From: Clostridia bacterium
GTDB lineage: Bacteria > Bacillota > Clostridia > UBA1381
Assembly (NCBI GenBank): GCA_017621875.1
Contig: JAGASE010000001.1
Coordinates: 372,001-436,000, forward strand
Direction: 5' to 3'
Length of the DNA stretch: 64,000 bases
Below the pieces are notes generated by a model. That model saw only the letters and a program-made list of their open reading frames with translations, did not search any database and was not told where the DNA came from. How positions within the stretch are numbered: the first letter of the stretch is position 1; each line of letters starts with the position of its first letter. This document shows, piece by piece, positions 50,586-59,740 of this stretch. The position numbers and the translations under genes are program-made.

Positions 50586-51592
50586 TGGACACATATATTT
50601 TGGGAATTGAAAGCTCCTGCGACGAAACTGCGGCAAGCGTGGTTAAAAACGGCAGAGAGATTTTGTCGAACGTTATAAATACGCAGATTGATTTTCATAA
50701 AAAATACGGCGGTGTTGTGCCTGAAATTGCATCGAGAAAGCACATAGAAAATATCGACGCAGTGATTGACGAGGCACTTTCGGCGGCGAACATGAGCCTT
50801 TGCGATATAGACGCGATTGCCGTAACCAACGGACCGGGGCTTGTGGGAGCACTTTTGGTTGGCGTTTCTGCTGCGAAGGCTATCGCATATGCTGCGAATA
50901 AGCCGCTTGTGCCGGTGCATCATATAAGAGGGCACATTACGGCGAATTTTTTGGCACATAAGGAGCTTGAGCCGCCGTTTGTGTGTCTTGTTGCGTCGGG
51001 CGGTCACAGCCATATAGTGAACGTGAAGGACTATACAGATTTTGAGATTTTGGGACGCACGCGTGACGACGCGGCTGGCGAGGCTTTTGATAAAATCGCG
51101 AGAGTTTTGGGACTGGGCTACCCCGGCGGACCGCTTGTGGACAAATTAGCACAGGAGGGAAACCCTCATGCGATTGAGTTTCCGAGAGTGAAAATGGATA
51201 AGGATTCGCTGGATTTCAGCTTTTCGGGAGTGAAAACCGCGGTTATAAATTATATACATAAGGCGGAGCAGAAGGGCGAGGAAATTAACTGTGCCGATGT
51301 TGCGGCGAGCTTTCAAAATGCTGTTACCGATGCACTTTGTGAGCATACAATAGAGGGTGCGGTTGCTGCCTGTGCAAAAACTGTTGCCTTAGCCGGCGGA
51401 GTTGCCGCAAATTCGCAGCTTCGCGAAAAGATGACGGCTATGTGCAAAAAGCATGGAATAAGCGTTGTTTATCCGCCGCCGGTGCTTTGTACCGATAATG
51501 CCGCAATGATTGCCGCTGCCGGATATTACAGCTATCTTGACGGCGAGCGTGCAGGACTTGATTTGAACGCAGTGCCGAATTTACCGCTGTAA
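50585..51592 (+). CDS. tsaD: tRNA N6-threonylcarbamoyladenosine transferase TsaD
   Basis: Transfers the threonylcarbamoyl group to A37 of tRNAs that read ANN codons. The 335-residue ASKHA-fold protein starts with [13 protein letters not shown], has the metal motif [29 protein letters not shown] and [13 protein letters not shown]. Works with TsaB and TsaE, which lie elsewhere. It ends the operon pncB-tsaC-ywlE-rimI-tsaD. Confidence 0.96.
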   Translation: MDTYILGIESSCDETAASVVKNGREILSNVINTQIDFHKKYGGVVPEIASRKHIENIDAVIDEALSAANMSLCDIDAIAVTNGPGLVGALLVGVSAAKAIAYAANKPLVPVHHIRGHITANFLAHKELEPPFVCLVASGGHSHIVNVKDYTDFEILGRTRDDAAGEAFDKIARVLGLGYPGGPLVDKLAQEGNPHAIEFPRVKMDKDSLDFSFSGVKTAVINYIHKAEQKGEEINCADVAASFQNAVTDALCEHTIEGAVAACAKTVALAGGVAANSQLREKMTAMCKKHGISVVYPPPVLCTDNAAMIAAAGYYSYLDGERAGLDLNAVPNLPL

Positions 51593-51600
51593 AGAAATGC

Positions 51601-51628
51601 TTGATATATGACGGAAAAATGGTATAAT
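51601..51628 (+). promoter_or_regulatory. Promoter of the pre-lepA leader RNA
   Basis: TTGATA at 51601-51606 and TATAAT at 51623-51628, 16-base spacer; RNA start near 51635. Confidence 0.7.
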
Positions 51629-51634
51629 GAAAAC

Positions 51635-51719
51635 AGATAAGAGGTTACCGTATTAAACGGTCAGCCTAAAAGTGGGTTTAGTAAACCGCAACCCGGGCAG
51701 AGGGCGGTTTACTTTTTTT
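51635..51719 (+). ncRNA. Unidentified structured leader or small RNA before lepA
   Basis: About 85 bases bounded by a promoter and a T-run. It contains hairpin ACCGT/ACGGT (51646-51650 with 51656-51660), a short GGTTT/AAACC hairpin (51675-51687), and a terminator formed by AGTAAACCGC (51680-51689) with GCGGTTTACT (51704-51713) plus T7. The GGTTT hairpin and the terminator share bases, so they are mutually exclusive, as in a riboswitch or attenuator. I match it to no known class. A separate promoter follows for lepA, so it may act as a free small RNA. Confidence 0.6.
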
Positions 51720-51729
51720 GTTCAAACAA

Positions 51730-51758
51730 TTTACTTTTTAATGAATTTGTGGTATACT
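51730..51758 (+). promoter_or_regulatory. Probable lepA promoter
   Basis: TTTACT at 51730-51735 and TATACT at 51753-51758, 17-base spacer, after the leader terminator and 31 bases before lepA. Confidence 0.6.
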
Positions 51759-51788
51759 TAAAAAAATACCTTTTGACGGAGAGGAAAT

Positions 51789-53585
51789 ATGCAGGATAAG
51801 ATAAGAAATTTTTGTATAATAGCACATATAGACCATGGAAAATCCACGCTTGCCGATAGGCTTTTGGAGCTTACGGGCGAGGTGTGTGAGCGTGACATGG
51901 AGGAGCAGCTTTTGGACGACATGGATTTGGAGCGTGAGAGAGGAATCACGATAAAAGCACATGCCGTAAAGCTGAAATATAAAGCACATGACGGGGAGGA
52001 GTATATATTAAACCTGATTGACACTCCCGGACATGTGGACTTTAACTATGAGGTATCGCGTAGCCTTGCTGCGTGCGAGGGTGCGATTCTGATTGTGGAC
52101 GCATCGCAGGGAATTGAGGCACAGACCTTAGCAAACACATATCTTGCCGTTGAGCATAATCTTGAGATTGTGCCTGTTATCAACAAGATTGACCTGCCGA
52201 GTGCAAACCCGGAAAATGCCATAAAGGAAATTGAGGACATAATCGGTATTCCTGCCGAGGACGCACCGAGGGTATCGGCAAAAACGGGCCTTAATGTGGA
52301 ATCGGTTTTAGAGGCGATTGTGGAGAAAATCCCAACTCCTTCGGGCGATGAAAACGCACCTCTTAAGTGCCTGATTTTCGACTCGTATTATGACAGCTAC
52401 AAGGGTGTTATAGTATACGTGCGTGTAAAGGACGGAAAGCTCAAAGCCGGTGACAGAATCAGAATGATGGCGACGGGTGCGGAGTTTGATGTGGTTGAGG
52501 TAGGCTCGATGCATCCGAGCGGCTTGAAACCGACAGGGGAGCTTTCTGCAGGCGACGTTGGCTATATCGCGGCGAGCATAAAATCTATTCAGGACACACG
52601 CGTGGGCGATACGGTAACAAAGTGTGACAATCCCGCAAGCGAGCCGTTGCCGGGCTATAAAAAGGTAAATCCGATGGTATACTGCGGTATCTATCCGGCG
52701 GACGGAGCACAGTATGAGGATTTAAAGGAGGCACTTGCCAAGCTGCAGCTTAATGACGCGTCGCTCATGTTTGAGCCTGAGACGTCAATCGCGTTGGGCT
52801 TCGGATTCCGATGCGGATTTTTGGGGCTTTTGCATATGGAGATTATCCAGGAGCGGCTGGAGCGTGAATACAATCTTGACCTTGTAACGACCGCACCGAG
52901 TGTTATTTACAAGGTTCACAAGACCGACGGAACGATTGAGATGGTTTCAAATCCTGCAAACCTGCCGCCGGCTGTGGAAACGGAGTATATGGAAGAACCG
53001 ATGGTTAAGGCAGATATAATGGTGCCTGTGGATTTTGTGGGAAATGTTATGGAGCTGTGTCAGGAGCGGCGAGGAATTTTCAAGAACATGACATATATTG
53101 AAACGACGCGTGCTCAGATTCATTATGAGCTGCCGCTTAACGAGATAATTTACGACTTCTTTGACGCGTTAAAGTCGAGAACAAAGGGTTATGCGTCCTT
53201 TGACTATGAGCTAAAGGAATACATGCGTTCCGACCTTGTCAAGCTGGATATGCTGTTAAACGGTGAGCAGGTTGACGCCCTTTCGTTTATTGTGCATAAG
53301 GACAGTGCGTATTCGCGTGGTAGAAAGATGGCGGAAAAGCTCAAGGAAGCAATTCCGCGTCAGTTGTTTGAAGTGCCGATTCAGGCGGCAATCGGGTCGA
53401 AGATAATCGCACGTGAGACGGTAAAAGCGATGCGTAAGGACGTGCTTGCCAAGTGCTACGGCGGAGACATTACGCGTAAGAAAAAGCTTCTGGAAAAGCA
53501 GAAGGAGGGCAAAAAGCGTATGCGTCAGGTGGGTAGTGTGGAAATCCCGCAGGAGGCGTTTATGTCGGTGCTGAAATTGGATTGA
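51789..53585 (+). CDS. lepA: Elongation factor 4 (LepA)
   Basis: A translation GTPase that acts on stalled or mistranslocated ribosomes. The 598-residue protein has the G1 motif [16 protein letters not shown] near the start, G3 [12 protein letters not shown]4 NKIDLPSA, and the LepA-specific C-terminal domain ([18 protein letters not shown] at the end). GGAGAGGAAA precedes ATG 51789. It is monocistronic behind its own promoter and the leader RNA. Confidence 0.97.
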   Translation: MQDKIRNFCIIAHIDHGKSTLADRLLELTGEVCERDMEEQLLDDMDLERERGITIKAHAVKLKYKAHDGEEYILNLIDTPGHVDFNYEVSRSLAACEGAILIVDASQGIEAQTLANTYLAVEHNLEIVPVINKIDLPSANPENAIKEIEDIIGIPAEDAPRVSAKTGLNVESVLEAIVEKIPTPSGDENAPLKCLIFDSYYDSYKGVIVYVRVKDGKLKAGDRIRMMATGAEFDVVEVGSMHPSGLKPTGELSAGDVGYIAASIKSIQDTRVGDTVTKCDNPASEPLPGYKKVNPMVYCGIYPADGAQYEDLKEALAKLQLNDASLMFEPETSIALGFGFRCGFLGLLHMEIIQERLEREYNLDLVTTAPSVIYKVHKTDGTIEMVSNPANLPPAVETEYMEEPMVKADIMVPVDFVGNVMELCQERRGIFKNMTYIETTRAQIHYELPLNEIIYDFFDALKSRTKGYASFDYELKEYMRSDLVKLDMLLNGEQVDALSFIVHKDSAYSRGRKMAEKLKEAIPRQLFEVPIQAAIGSKIIARETVKAMRKDVLAKCYGGDITRKKKLLEKQKEGKKRMRQVGSVEIPQEAFMSVLKLD

Positions 53586-53599
53586 GATTAGATTGTGTG

Positions 53600-53700
53600 G
53601 GGGTGGCTCAGGGCTCTGCCCTGAAACCCGCAAGCCTTTTGAAAAAGGCTTGACCGAAAACTTTTATGGCTGTCTGCTTTAAGCAGACAGCGGGGATATG
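53600..53700. repeat. Cluster of short palindromes after lepA
   Basis: Three hairpins follow in quick succession: CAGGGC..GCCCTG (near 53609-53622), AAGCCTTTT..AAAAGGCTT (53632-53651) and GCTGTCTGC..GCAGACAGC (53669-53691). Compact hairpin clusters like this often are dispersed intergenic repeats in clostridial genomes; they may also terminate lepA. Confidence 0.6.
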
Positions 53701-53860
53701 TTTATTAATTGATATTGTTATTTTTAAATTTGTATCTTGTTGCACCGATGGATTTTTTTCGATACATTAAAAAGAAGCGACATATCTTTTTTCTCATTTT
53801 TTTATATAGTGTGCTGTTCGAAAAAAATCCCACACCAAACATAACTTATCCTGCACATTC
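53701..53860. other. AT-rich non-coding stretch
   Basis: Low-complexity AT-rich DNA with T-runs. I see no convincing reading frame with a ribosome site, no tRNA and no known RNA class. Confidence 0.4.
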
Positions 53861-54080
53861 AAGGCGAGTTGTCGAAGTTTTGCGGCTTTTTTAAAAGCCG
53901 ACGAAACTTGCGACTTGTCCGAAGCCGCAACACCACGGGTTCGGGTGTCCCGACGACTTTTCGTACTTTTGGTCGGTCAAAAGTACAGATAATTCACCAA
54001 AAACGAAACGTGCAAGCCCATTCCCTACACCCTTGTTCATCGGCGAAACCTCTATTAAGCCACGCGACTATCGCGTGGTT
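53861..54080. repeat. Palindrome-rich intergenic block
   Basis: Contains CGGCTTTT..AAAAGCCG (about 53884-53900), GTACTTTT..AAAAGTAC (53964-53985) and CCACGCGA..TCGCGTGG (54060-54078). None is placed like a gene terminator. The frames crossing it lack ribosome sites and shift between palindromes. Likely a composite of dispersed repeats, possibly non-autonomous mobile remnants. Confidence 0.55.
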
Positions 54081-54090
54081 TTCTTTATAC

Positions 54091-54244
54091 AAAACAACGG
54101 AGTGCTGCTGTTTGTGGAAATACGCAACACTCCGTTTTATGCTGTACGCTCAAATAAATTCCTATTGCGGAGGAATATTTGGATTAACAAATTATTGACA
54201 ATATATATTAAAGCCATTAAAAAAGCGTACAGCAAGGCTGTACG
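54091..54244. repeat. Nested inverted repeats with three copies of GCTGTACGC
   Basis: An outer hairpin arm pair (ACGGAGTG near 54097 and CACTCCGT near 54128) is followed by GCTGTACGC at 54141, its inverse GCGTACAGC at 54224, and GCTGTACGC again at 54236. The middle copy can pair with either neighbour, giving two alternative folds, one spanning about 90 bases and one local. Confidence 0.6.
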
Positions 54245-54319
54245 CCGAAAAACGCCAGCCGTTGTATTGCAAAACGACTTTCAAATCACAGCATCTAAAA
54301 AACTTAAATACCAATACCC

Positions 54320-54544
54320 TTGAAGTCTACGAGAGCCAGCATTTTTACCATACTATTCTCGTAGAGTGCAACGGTCCGCTTTTTGCAATCGGTACTGCAG
54401 TGTTTTGCCATACTATCGCTGTGGACGGGATCTGCTCGATTTTACGAGCGGCATCGGGGTATTTTTGCGTTGTACCACCGTAGATTACAGCAGCTCACTT
54501 TTTGTAAGCAGCACCGCGGTGTTTTCGCAAATTTTAAAGCAGCC
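54320..54544. repeat. Degenerate tandem repeat, four units of about 51-59 bases
   Basis: Units start near 54320, 54379, 54435 and 54494 and share a T-rich stretch (CTTTTT, GATTTT, CACTTTTTG) and a TGTTTTGCC / TATTTTTGCG / TGTTTTCGC core, with a GTAGA/GTGGA segment between. Spacing is 56, 59 and 51 bases, not multiples of three, so a coding origin is unlikely. Unit 1 also holds the inverted repeat CTACGAGA..TCTCGTAG (54327-54363). Confidence 0.6.
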
Positions 54545-54970
54545 AAAAAAAGACTGCCGGTATTTAGTTTTATATATTTTGCCTTTGCTGATGCATTGAC
54601 CTTGATGTCTGTGATTTTTGAATCCGCAAATTATTGCGAAGTCGTTTTGCATCTTCTATTATATACTAAAAAATGGGTTTTGTCTATACACATTTGAAAT
54701 TTATTTATCGCAGGATTTGACAGATTGCGACACTTGTATCAAATAGCGTCTGTTTTTTGCTGTGTCCTTTTGAGATTTGAAAAATTACCAAAACTTACAG
54801 GTTGAAATTCGGTATAGAATAGTGTAATATATGACTTGTGGTTAACGGAAAATTATTTGAAACCGACAAAAACGGCTAAATAAGCTGATTTTGTCAAAAA
54901 TTTCAAACAATATTATGTAAACCGCAGGTAGTATAGGAAGAATGTATGAAATACATTCAAAGTTAAAAGG
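54545..54970 (+). other. Upstream region of the first SLH gene
   Basis: AT-rich DNA of about 430 bases before AAAGGAGG. It holds several A/T runs but no clear reading frame. A long untranslated leader is likely for a strongly expressed surface protein; I cannot place a promoter with confidence. Confidence 0.4.
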
Positions 54971-54980
54971 AGGACAAATA

Positions 54981-57563
54981 ATGAAAGGTTCAAAAAAAGT
55001 TCTTGCCGGAATTTTGACAACAGTAATGTCATTATCTTCACTCGGCATAAGCTCTTTTGCGGCATCAGGTATTCCTGTTGACGTAGAGGGTACGAGATTT
55101 GAAGAGCCGATACAGATTTTGCAGGCTCTTGACATTATGTCCGGTGACGGCGACGGAAACTTCAGACCAAACGACACAATCAAGCGTTCAGAGGTAACAA
55201 AGATGGCAGTTCTTGCAATGGGACTGGGCGATGCTGCTGAATCAGCAAAGGGAACATCAAATTTCCCGGACGTATCGGTTGACCACTGGGCTAACGGCTA
55301 CATCAATGTAGCAACATCACAGGGTCTGGTAGTCGGCTACGACACAGGCGACTTTTTGCCGGATAAGGAAATCACTTATTCCGAAGCAATGACAATCTTT
55401 GTACGTGCAATGGGCTATGAAGTATTTGCACAGTCTAAGGGCGGATATCCGCAGGGATATATCGTAGCAGGCTCAAACAACGGACTTACAAAGAACGTAC
55501 AGGGTTCAAACACTGAGCCTATATCAAGAGGTAATGTTGCTTTCATGACAGTTAACGCACTTAATGCAAACATGATGGAGCAGACAGGCTTCGGTGCAGA
55601 CGCAAAGTGGGAAGTAACAGACAAAACTCTTCTTACAGATGTGCTTGAGGTAACAAAGGCAGACGGTCAGGTTACAGCAATCGAAGATACAGCTTTGGCA
55701 GGCGATTCAAGCCTCAAGAGCGGTCAGATTAAGATTGGCACAGAAATATACGAAACAGCTTATAATATGAACAATCTCTTGGGTTACAATGTAACTTACT
55801 ACACAAGAGAAAATGACGACGGAGACATGGAGGTTATTCTTGCACTTCCGATAGCAAACAAGAATAAAACCTTTACTATCGAGTCCGACCTGATGGCAGG
55901 TATTGCCGACAGAGGCTCTTACAAGACAATCAATTACTACAAGAACGAGGACGCAACAAGCGTATCTTATGTAACGCTCGATAACGAAGCAACCATGATA
56001 TACAACGGTAAGTTTGAGACTCTTGATTATGATTTGGTTGATCTTACAGGTGCATCAGGAAAGGTTGACCTGCTTGATACCGACTCAAACGGCAGATATG
56101 ACATTATATTTGTTACAGAGTATGAAACAATGGTAGTTGAGGAAGTAACTTCAACAAACAAGATTATCGACAAGTACGGAAGACCGACCTTGAAGCTTGA
56201 TGACGAGAACGAGGATCTTTCTTACAGAATTATGCTGGGTGCAGACAAGCTTGAGCTTTCTGACCTTGAAGAATACGACGTTCTTTCAGTAGCAGCAAGT
56301 AAGGACCAGCTGTTATACGACATTCAGGTAAGCCGTACCACAGTTGAGGGTAAAATCACAGGTATCGACGATGAGGGCTACACCATCAGCGGCGAACACT
56401 ACAAGGTTTCACCGAGCTTTACAGAGGACTTAAACCTGGGAACAGAGGCAGTATTCTACCTCGATATCTTAGACAAGATTTCAGGTGTGGATACAACTGT
56501 TGCAGCATCCTCTAATTATGCATACCTGATAAAGGCACACACATCAGATGCAACTGAGGAGTCAACCTTTAAGGTATTCACAAAGAACGGTAAGGAAACA
56601 ACTCTTACAGCAAATGAGAAAATCAGATATAACGGTAAGAGCAGCACACTCGCATCAAGCGTAGTTGACGAGCTTAAGACCGGAACTGCAACCAACAAGC
56701 AGCTTATCACTTATTCTGTAAACTCAGACGGAAAGCTGGTTTCTTTGAACACTGCTCAGGACAACACTGCAACAAACGCAGTTGACAAGAACAAGTTCAC
56801 AATGAACTTCAACTACACCGGTGAGGAGTTTAACGGAAACACAAACACAATCGGTAAGGTAAGACTTAACTCATCAACAATTATCTTTGATATCAACGAA
56901 GACAACAAGGACTACAAGCTCGGAAAGCTCTCAATGTTCGAGGACGGCTCATCATACAATGTAGCTGTATTCGATATGGGCGAGGACTTTGTGGCAAAAG
57001 CAATCGTTGTAACAGATTCTAACCTCCAGACAAATGCGGAATCTTCAATCGCAGTTGTTTCAAAGGTTATCAGTGCAACAAACGATGACGATGAAATCAC
57101 CGACCTTCTGACAGCATATCAGGACGAAAAGGAAATCAAGATCTATGCAGAAGAGGCAGGTATCCTCGTTAAGGGCGACGAAAACGTAAGCCTTGAAACA
57201 GGAGATATTATTCAGTACGTGACAAACGCTGAGGGTGAAATTACAAACATCAGAGTATTGTTTGACATCACAGCTAAGGATACAGAGGCAGAGGTTGACG
57301 TTGTTGAAAACCTCAAGACAGTTTACGGTAAGGTAACAAAGAAATTTGCAGGCTCTATGAACGTTACCGTTAACGACGGAAGCGTAATGAACTTCCAGCT
57401 CGGCGACGACGTTGTGGTTTACAGTGTAGATACAACTCTTTCAAAGAATAAGGTTTCGGTTGTAACAACAGGCGACATCCAGGCTTATGATGAGGACGAA
57501 GGCAACAGAGTATTCGTTAAGATTTATAAGGACGTTGTTCAAGAGGTTGTAATTATAAAATAA
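54981..57563 (+). CDS. SLH-domain cell-surface protein (S-layer-like)
   Basis: An 860-residue exported protein with a signal peptide (residues 1-28, cleaved near SFAA). Three SLH repeats occupy about residues 30-200: LDIMSGDGDGNFRPNDTIKRSEVTKM, VSVDHWANGYINVATSQGLV with FLPDKEITYSEAMTIFVRA, and a third ending NVAFMTVNALN. SLH domains bind pyruvylated secondary wall polymers. The remaining 650 residues are beta-rich, Thr/Lys/Asp-rich, with no recognised catalytic motif. ATG 54981 follows AAAGGAGG. Codons are strongly biased to AAC, TAC, GAC, ACA, unlike its neighbours, which suggests very high expression. Confidence 0.9.
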   Translation: MKGSKKVLAGILTTVMSLSSLGISSFAASGIPVDVEGTRFEEPIQILQALDIMSGDGDGNFRPNDTIKRSEVTKMAVLAMGLGDAAESAKGTSNFPDVSVDHWANGYINVATSQGLVVGYDTGDFLPDKEITYSEAMTIFVRAMGYEVFAQSKGGYPQGYIVAGSNNGLTKNVQGSNTEPISRGNVAFMTVNALNANMMEQTGFGADAKWEVTDKTLLTDVLEVTKADGQVTAIEDTALAGDSSLKSGQIKIGTEIYETAYNMNNLLGYNVTYYTRENDDGDMEVILALPIANKNKTFTIESDLMAGIADRGSYKTINYYKNEDATSVSYVTLDNEATMIYNGKFETLDYDLVDLTGASGKVDLLDTDSNGRYDIIFVTEYETMVVEEVTSTNKIIDKYGRPTLKLDDENEDLSYRIMLGADKLELSDLEEYDVLSVAASKDQLLYDIQVSRTTVEGKITGIDDEGYTISGEHYKVSPSFTEDLNLGTEAVFYLDILDKISGVDTTVAASSNYAYLIKAHTSDATEESTFKVFTKNGKETTLTANEKIRYNGKSSTLASSVVDELKTGTATNKQLITYSVNSDGKLVSLNTAQDNTATNAVDKNKFTMNFNYTGEEFNGNTNTIGKVRLNSSTIIFDINEDNKDYKLGKLSMFEDGSSYNVAVFDMGEDFVAKAIVVTDSNLQTNAESSIAVVSKVISATNDDDEITDLLTAYQDEKEIKIYAEEAGILVKGDENVSLETGDIIQYVTNAEGEITNIRVLFDITAKDTEAEVDVVENLKTVYGKVTKKFAGSMNVTVNDGSVMNFQLGDDVVVYSVDTTLSKNKVSVVTTGDIQAYDEDEGNRVFVKIYKDVVQEVVIIK

Positions 57564-57603
57564 TTAATCCCTGATGCTCTTAATATCTTCTCTATACAAT
57601 TTG

Positions 57604-57630
57604 AAAAGGACGGCTTCGGCTGTCCTTTTT
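57604..57630 (+). terminator. Terminator of the first SLH gene
   Basis: AAAAGGACGGC from 57605 pairs with GCTGTCCTTTTT around a TTCG loop, followed by further T. Confidence 0.85.
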
Positions 57631-57822
57631 AAATTTTCAAAATTTGAGAGGCAGAGTGAAATCCGACTTTTTGATATCGGCATATATCGACAGAAAACAC
57701 AATATGTTGTGCAATAATTATAGTAATATTACAAATATTATACAAATTCAAAAGAAATATTGATAAAATTTGCTGCATGTGTTAATATAACACTATAAAA
57801 TACTATTACAGGAGGAAATTTT

Positions 57823-59658
57823 ATGAAAAAAACAATTTCTATGCTGCTCGCATCAGCACTGTCAATTTCGGCGGCGATGCCTGTTTTTGCGGCAGATACC
57901 TTTAAAGATGTTAATGAAAACAGCTATGAATGGGCTTATGAATATGTAGAAGATATGGCTGAAAAAGGTCTTATCAGCGGTTATGAAGACGGAACCTTCA
58001 GACCGGGAAACTCTGTTTCCAGAATGGAGGCGTTTGCACTTTTTGCAAGACTGATGGGCTCTAATAACGAAACAAATGCGGAAACTCTGCAGCTTGCGAA
58101 GGAAAAATACGCAGATGTTTTGGAGGATTACGGACTTTCATACGCAGAGGGCGATGTTGCGTTTATGCTTTACCGCGGCGTGATTTCTGAGGACGAGCTT
58201 GATACATATTTTAAAGGCTCCAAAAAGTCTGAGGCAATGCCCAGATACGAGGCTGCAATTCTTATAACAAAGGCGATGCTCGCAGAAGAGGCTGCAACCT
58301 CGGAGGTTTTGATTGATATGGAATACACCGATGTTGCGGATATTCCGAAAAGTGCAAGACAGTATGTTTATTATGTGTCACAAAAGGGAATAATGACCGG
58401 TATGGGCGATGGTGAATTTTCACCTGCAACCTCGGTTTTGAGAGGTCAGATTGCCGTAATGCTGTCCAAAACCGCAAACAGTGCAAACTACTTTTTTGAA
58501 ACTGCAAAGCTTGAGAGCGTAGATACCGATGCAAAAAATATTAAAATTAAAGATTACGACAGTGAAATCGGTTATTCAGACAATACCAAAATCTATAAAA
58601 ATGGAAACCTTTCCGACGATTCTGCTCTTGCGGCAGGTCAGAATGTTGTTCTTACCTACAGTGAGGACGACAGCGGCGTGACCTTAGCCTTTGCGGATAT
58701 CATGGAGGTAGAGATTGACGAAACCGTCAATGCAGTGTTTACCGGCTATGCAAGCTCCGGCGGAAAGCTCACCGTTACAGTTAAGGATCCGGCAACCGGC
58801 AGAAGCACTACATATAACTGCAGCGCCGATGCAACAATAACACTAAACGGTGCTGTAAGCGATATTAATAAGCTCAGAGATGGCGATTATGTAGTTCTCG
58901 GTCTTTCGGGAGATGCCGTTGCCGAAATTGCAACAATAGAAAAATCCGAATCAATCAAGAATGCGACTCTTGAAAAAATCGACCCTACAGGCAGGATTAC
59001 AATAAGCCATGAGGACAGTGAATATGACGGTCAGGAATATGTCCTCGGAACAGATGCGAAGATTTATAAGAACGGAAATACTTCAGAATTTTCCGCACTT
59101 TACAGAGGTGACGCACTCACAATAAAGCTGGAATACGGCGTTGTGGCAAGTATTAATGCAACCTCAAGCGTAAAGAAGGTTACCGGCGTGCTTAAGTCAT
59201 ATACCATTTCCACTAATCCGACCATAACAATCAAGTCGGACGGAAATGAATATACATATGATATTCTGTCAGGTGTTGCTATTACAATCAACGGCGAGGC
59301 TGCGAAGCTTGCTGATTTTGAAATCGGCAGCAGCGTAACCCTTACGATTGAAAGTGATGCAGTAAAGTCTGTAACGGCGTCTTCTGCTGCCGGAACAACT
59401 GCAAGCTCATCGCTTACAGGCGTTGTAACATCTGTGAGCACTACGGCAAAGGTAATTCTTATTTCATATAACGAGGCAGGCTCGGAAACAACGGCATATA
59501 TAAGCTGTACCGACAATACGAAATATTATGTTATTCCGACTCTTAGCGAATATTCACTCAAGCAGATTAAAGAGGGAGATACCGTAGTTGCCTACGGAGC
59601 GTACCAAAATGGTATATTTGTAAGCACAGGCGTAACAATTACACCGTCTGTCAAGTAA
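57823..59658 (+). CDS. SLH-domain cell-surface protein
   Basis: A 611-residue exported protein: signal peptide about residues 1-24 (ending VFAAD), then three SLH repeats (TFKDVNENSYEWAYEYVEDMAEKGLISGYEDGTFRPGNS region, a second in the middle, and VPATSVLRGQIAVMLSKT-type third ending near 215). The remainder is a beta-rich region with repeated IYKNGN and VTLTIE strands, no enzyme motif. RBS AGGAGG precedes ATG 57823. It is a paralogue of the preceding SLH gene in layout, in its own transcript, with less extreme codon bias. Confidence 0.9.
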   Translation: MKKTISMLLASALSISAAMPVFAADTFKDVNENSYEWAYEYVEDMAEKGLISGYEDGTFRPGNSVSRMEAFALFARLMGSNNETNAETLQLAKEKYADVLEDYGLSYAEGDVAFMLYRGVISEDELDTYFKGSKKSEAMPRYEAAILITKAMLAEEAATSEVLIDMEYTDVADIPKSARQYVYYVSQKGIMTGMGDGEFSPATSVLRGQIAVMLSKTANSANYFFETAKLESVDTDAKNIKIKDYDSEIGYSDNTKIYKNGNLSDDSALAAGQNVVLTYSEDDSGVTLAFADIMEVEIDETVNAVFTGYASSGGKLTVTVKDPATGRSTTYNCSADATITLNGAVSDINKLRDGDYVVLGLSGDAVAEIATIEKSESIKNATLEKIDPTGRITISHEDSEYDGQEYVLGTDAKIYKNGNTSEFSALYRGDALTIKLEYGVVASINATSSVKKVTGVLKSYTISTNPTITIKSDGNEYTYDILSGVAITINGEAAKLADFEIGSSVTLTIESDAVKSVTASSAAGTTASSSLTGVVTSVSTTAKVILISYNEAGSETTAYISCTDNTKYYVIPTLSEYSLKQIKEGDTVVAYGAYQNGIFVSTGVTITPSVK

Positions 59659-59671
59659 TTTTATAAGAAAA

Positions 59672-59725
59672 TAGGTTGCTCCGCAGGATGTAAGTTCTAC
59701 ATTTTCGGGGCAACCTTAAAATTTT
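59672..59725 (+). terminator. Terminator of the second SLH gene
   Basis: TAGGTTGCTCCG (59672-59683) pairs with CGGGGCAACCTTA (59706-59718) around a GATGTA..TACATT sub-hairpin, followed by T-rich sequence. Confidence 0.8.
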
Positions 59726-59740
59726 TTATGAGGTAACAGC

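Noticed and set aside
51635-51719. Possible preQ1, THF, ZTP or T-box leader before lepA
   Set aside because: Compared from memory, the conserved loops of these classes are absent; it is left as unassigned.
54091-54544. Possible CRISPR array
   Set aside because: The units are degenerate, of uneven length and have no constant repeat separated by unique spacers; no cas genes are present.
54033-54697. Several overlapping 70-105 residue frames in the gene-free block
   Set aside because: They run through palindromes and through repeat units whose spacing is not a multiple of three, and none has a good ribosome site.
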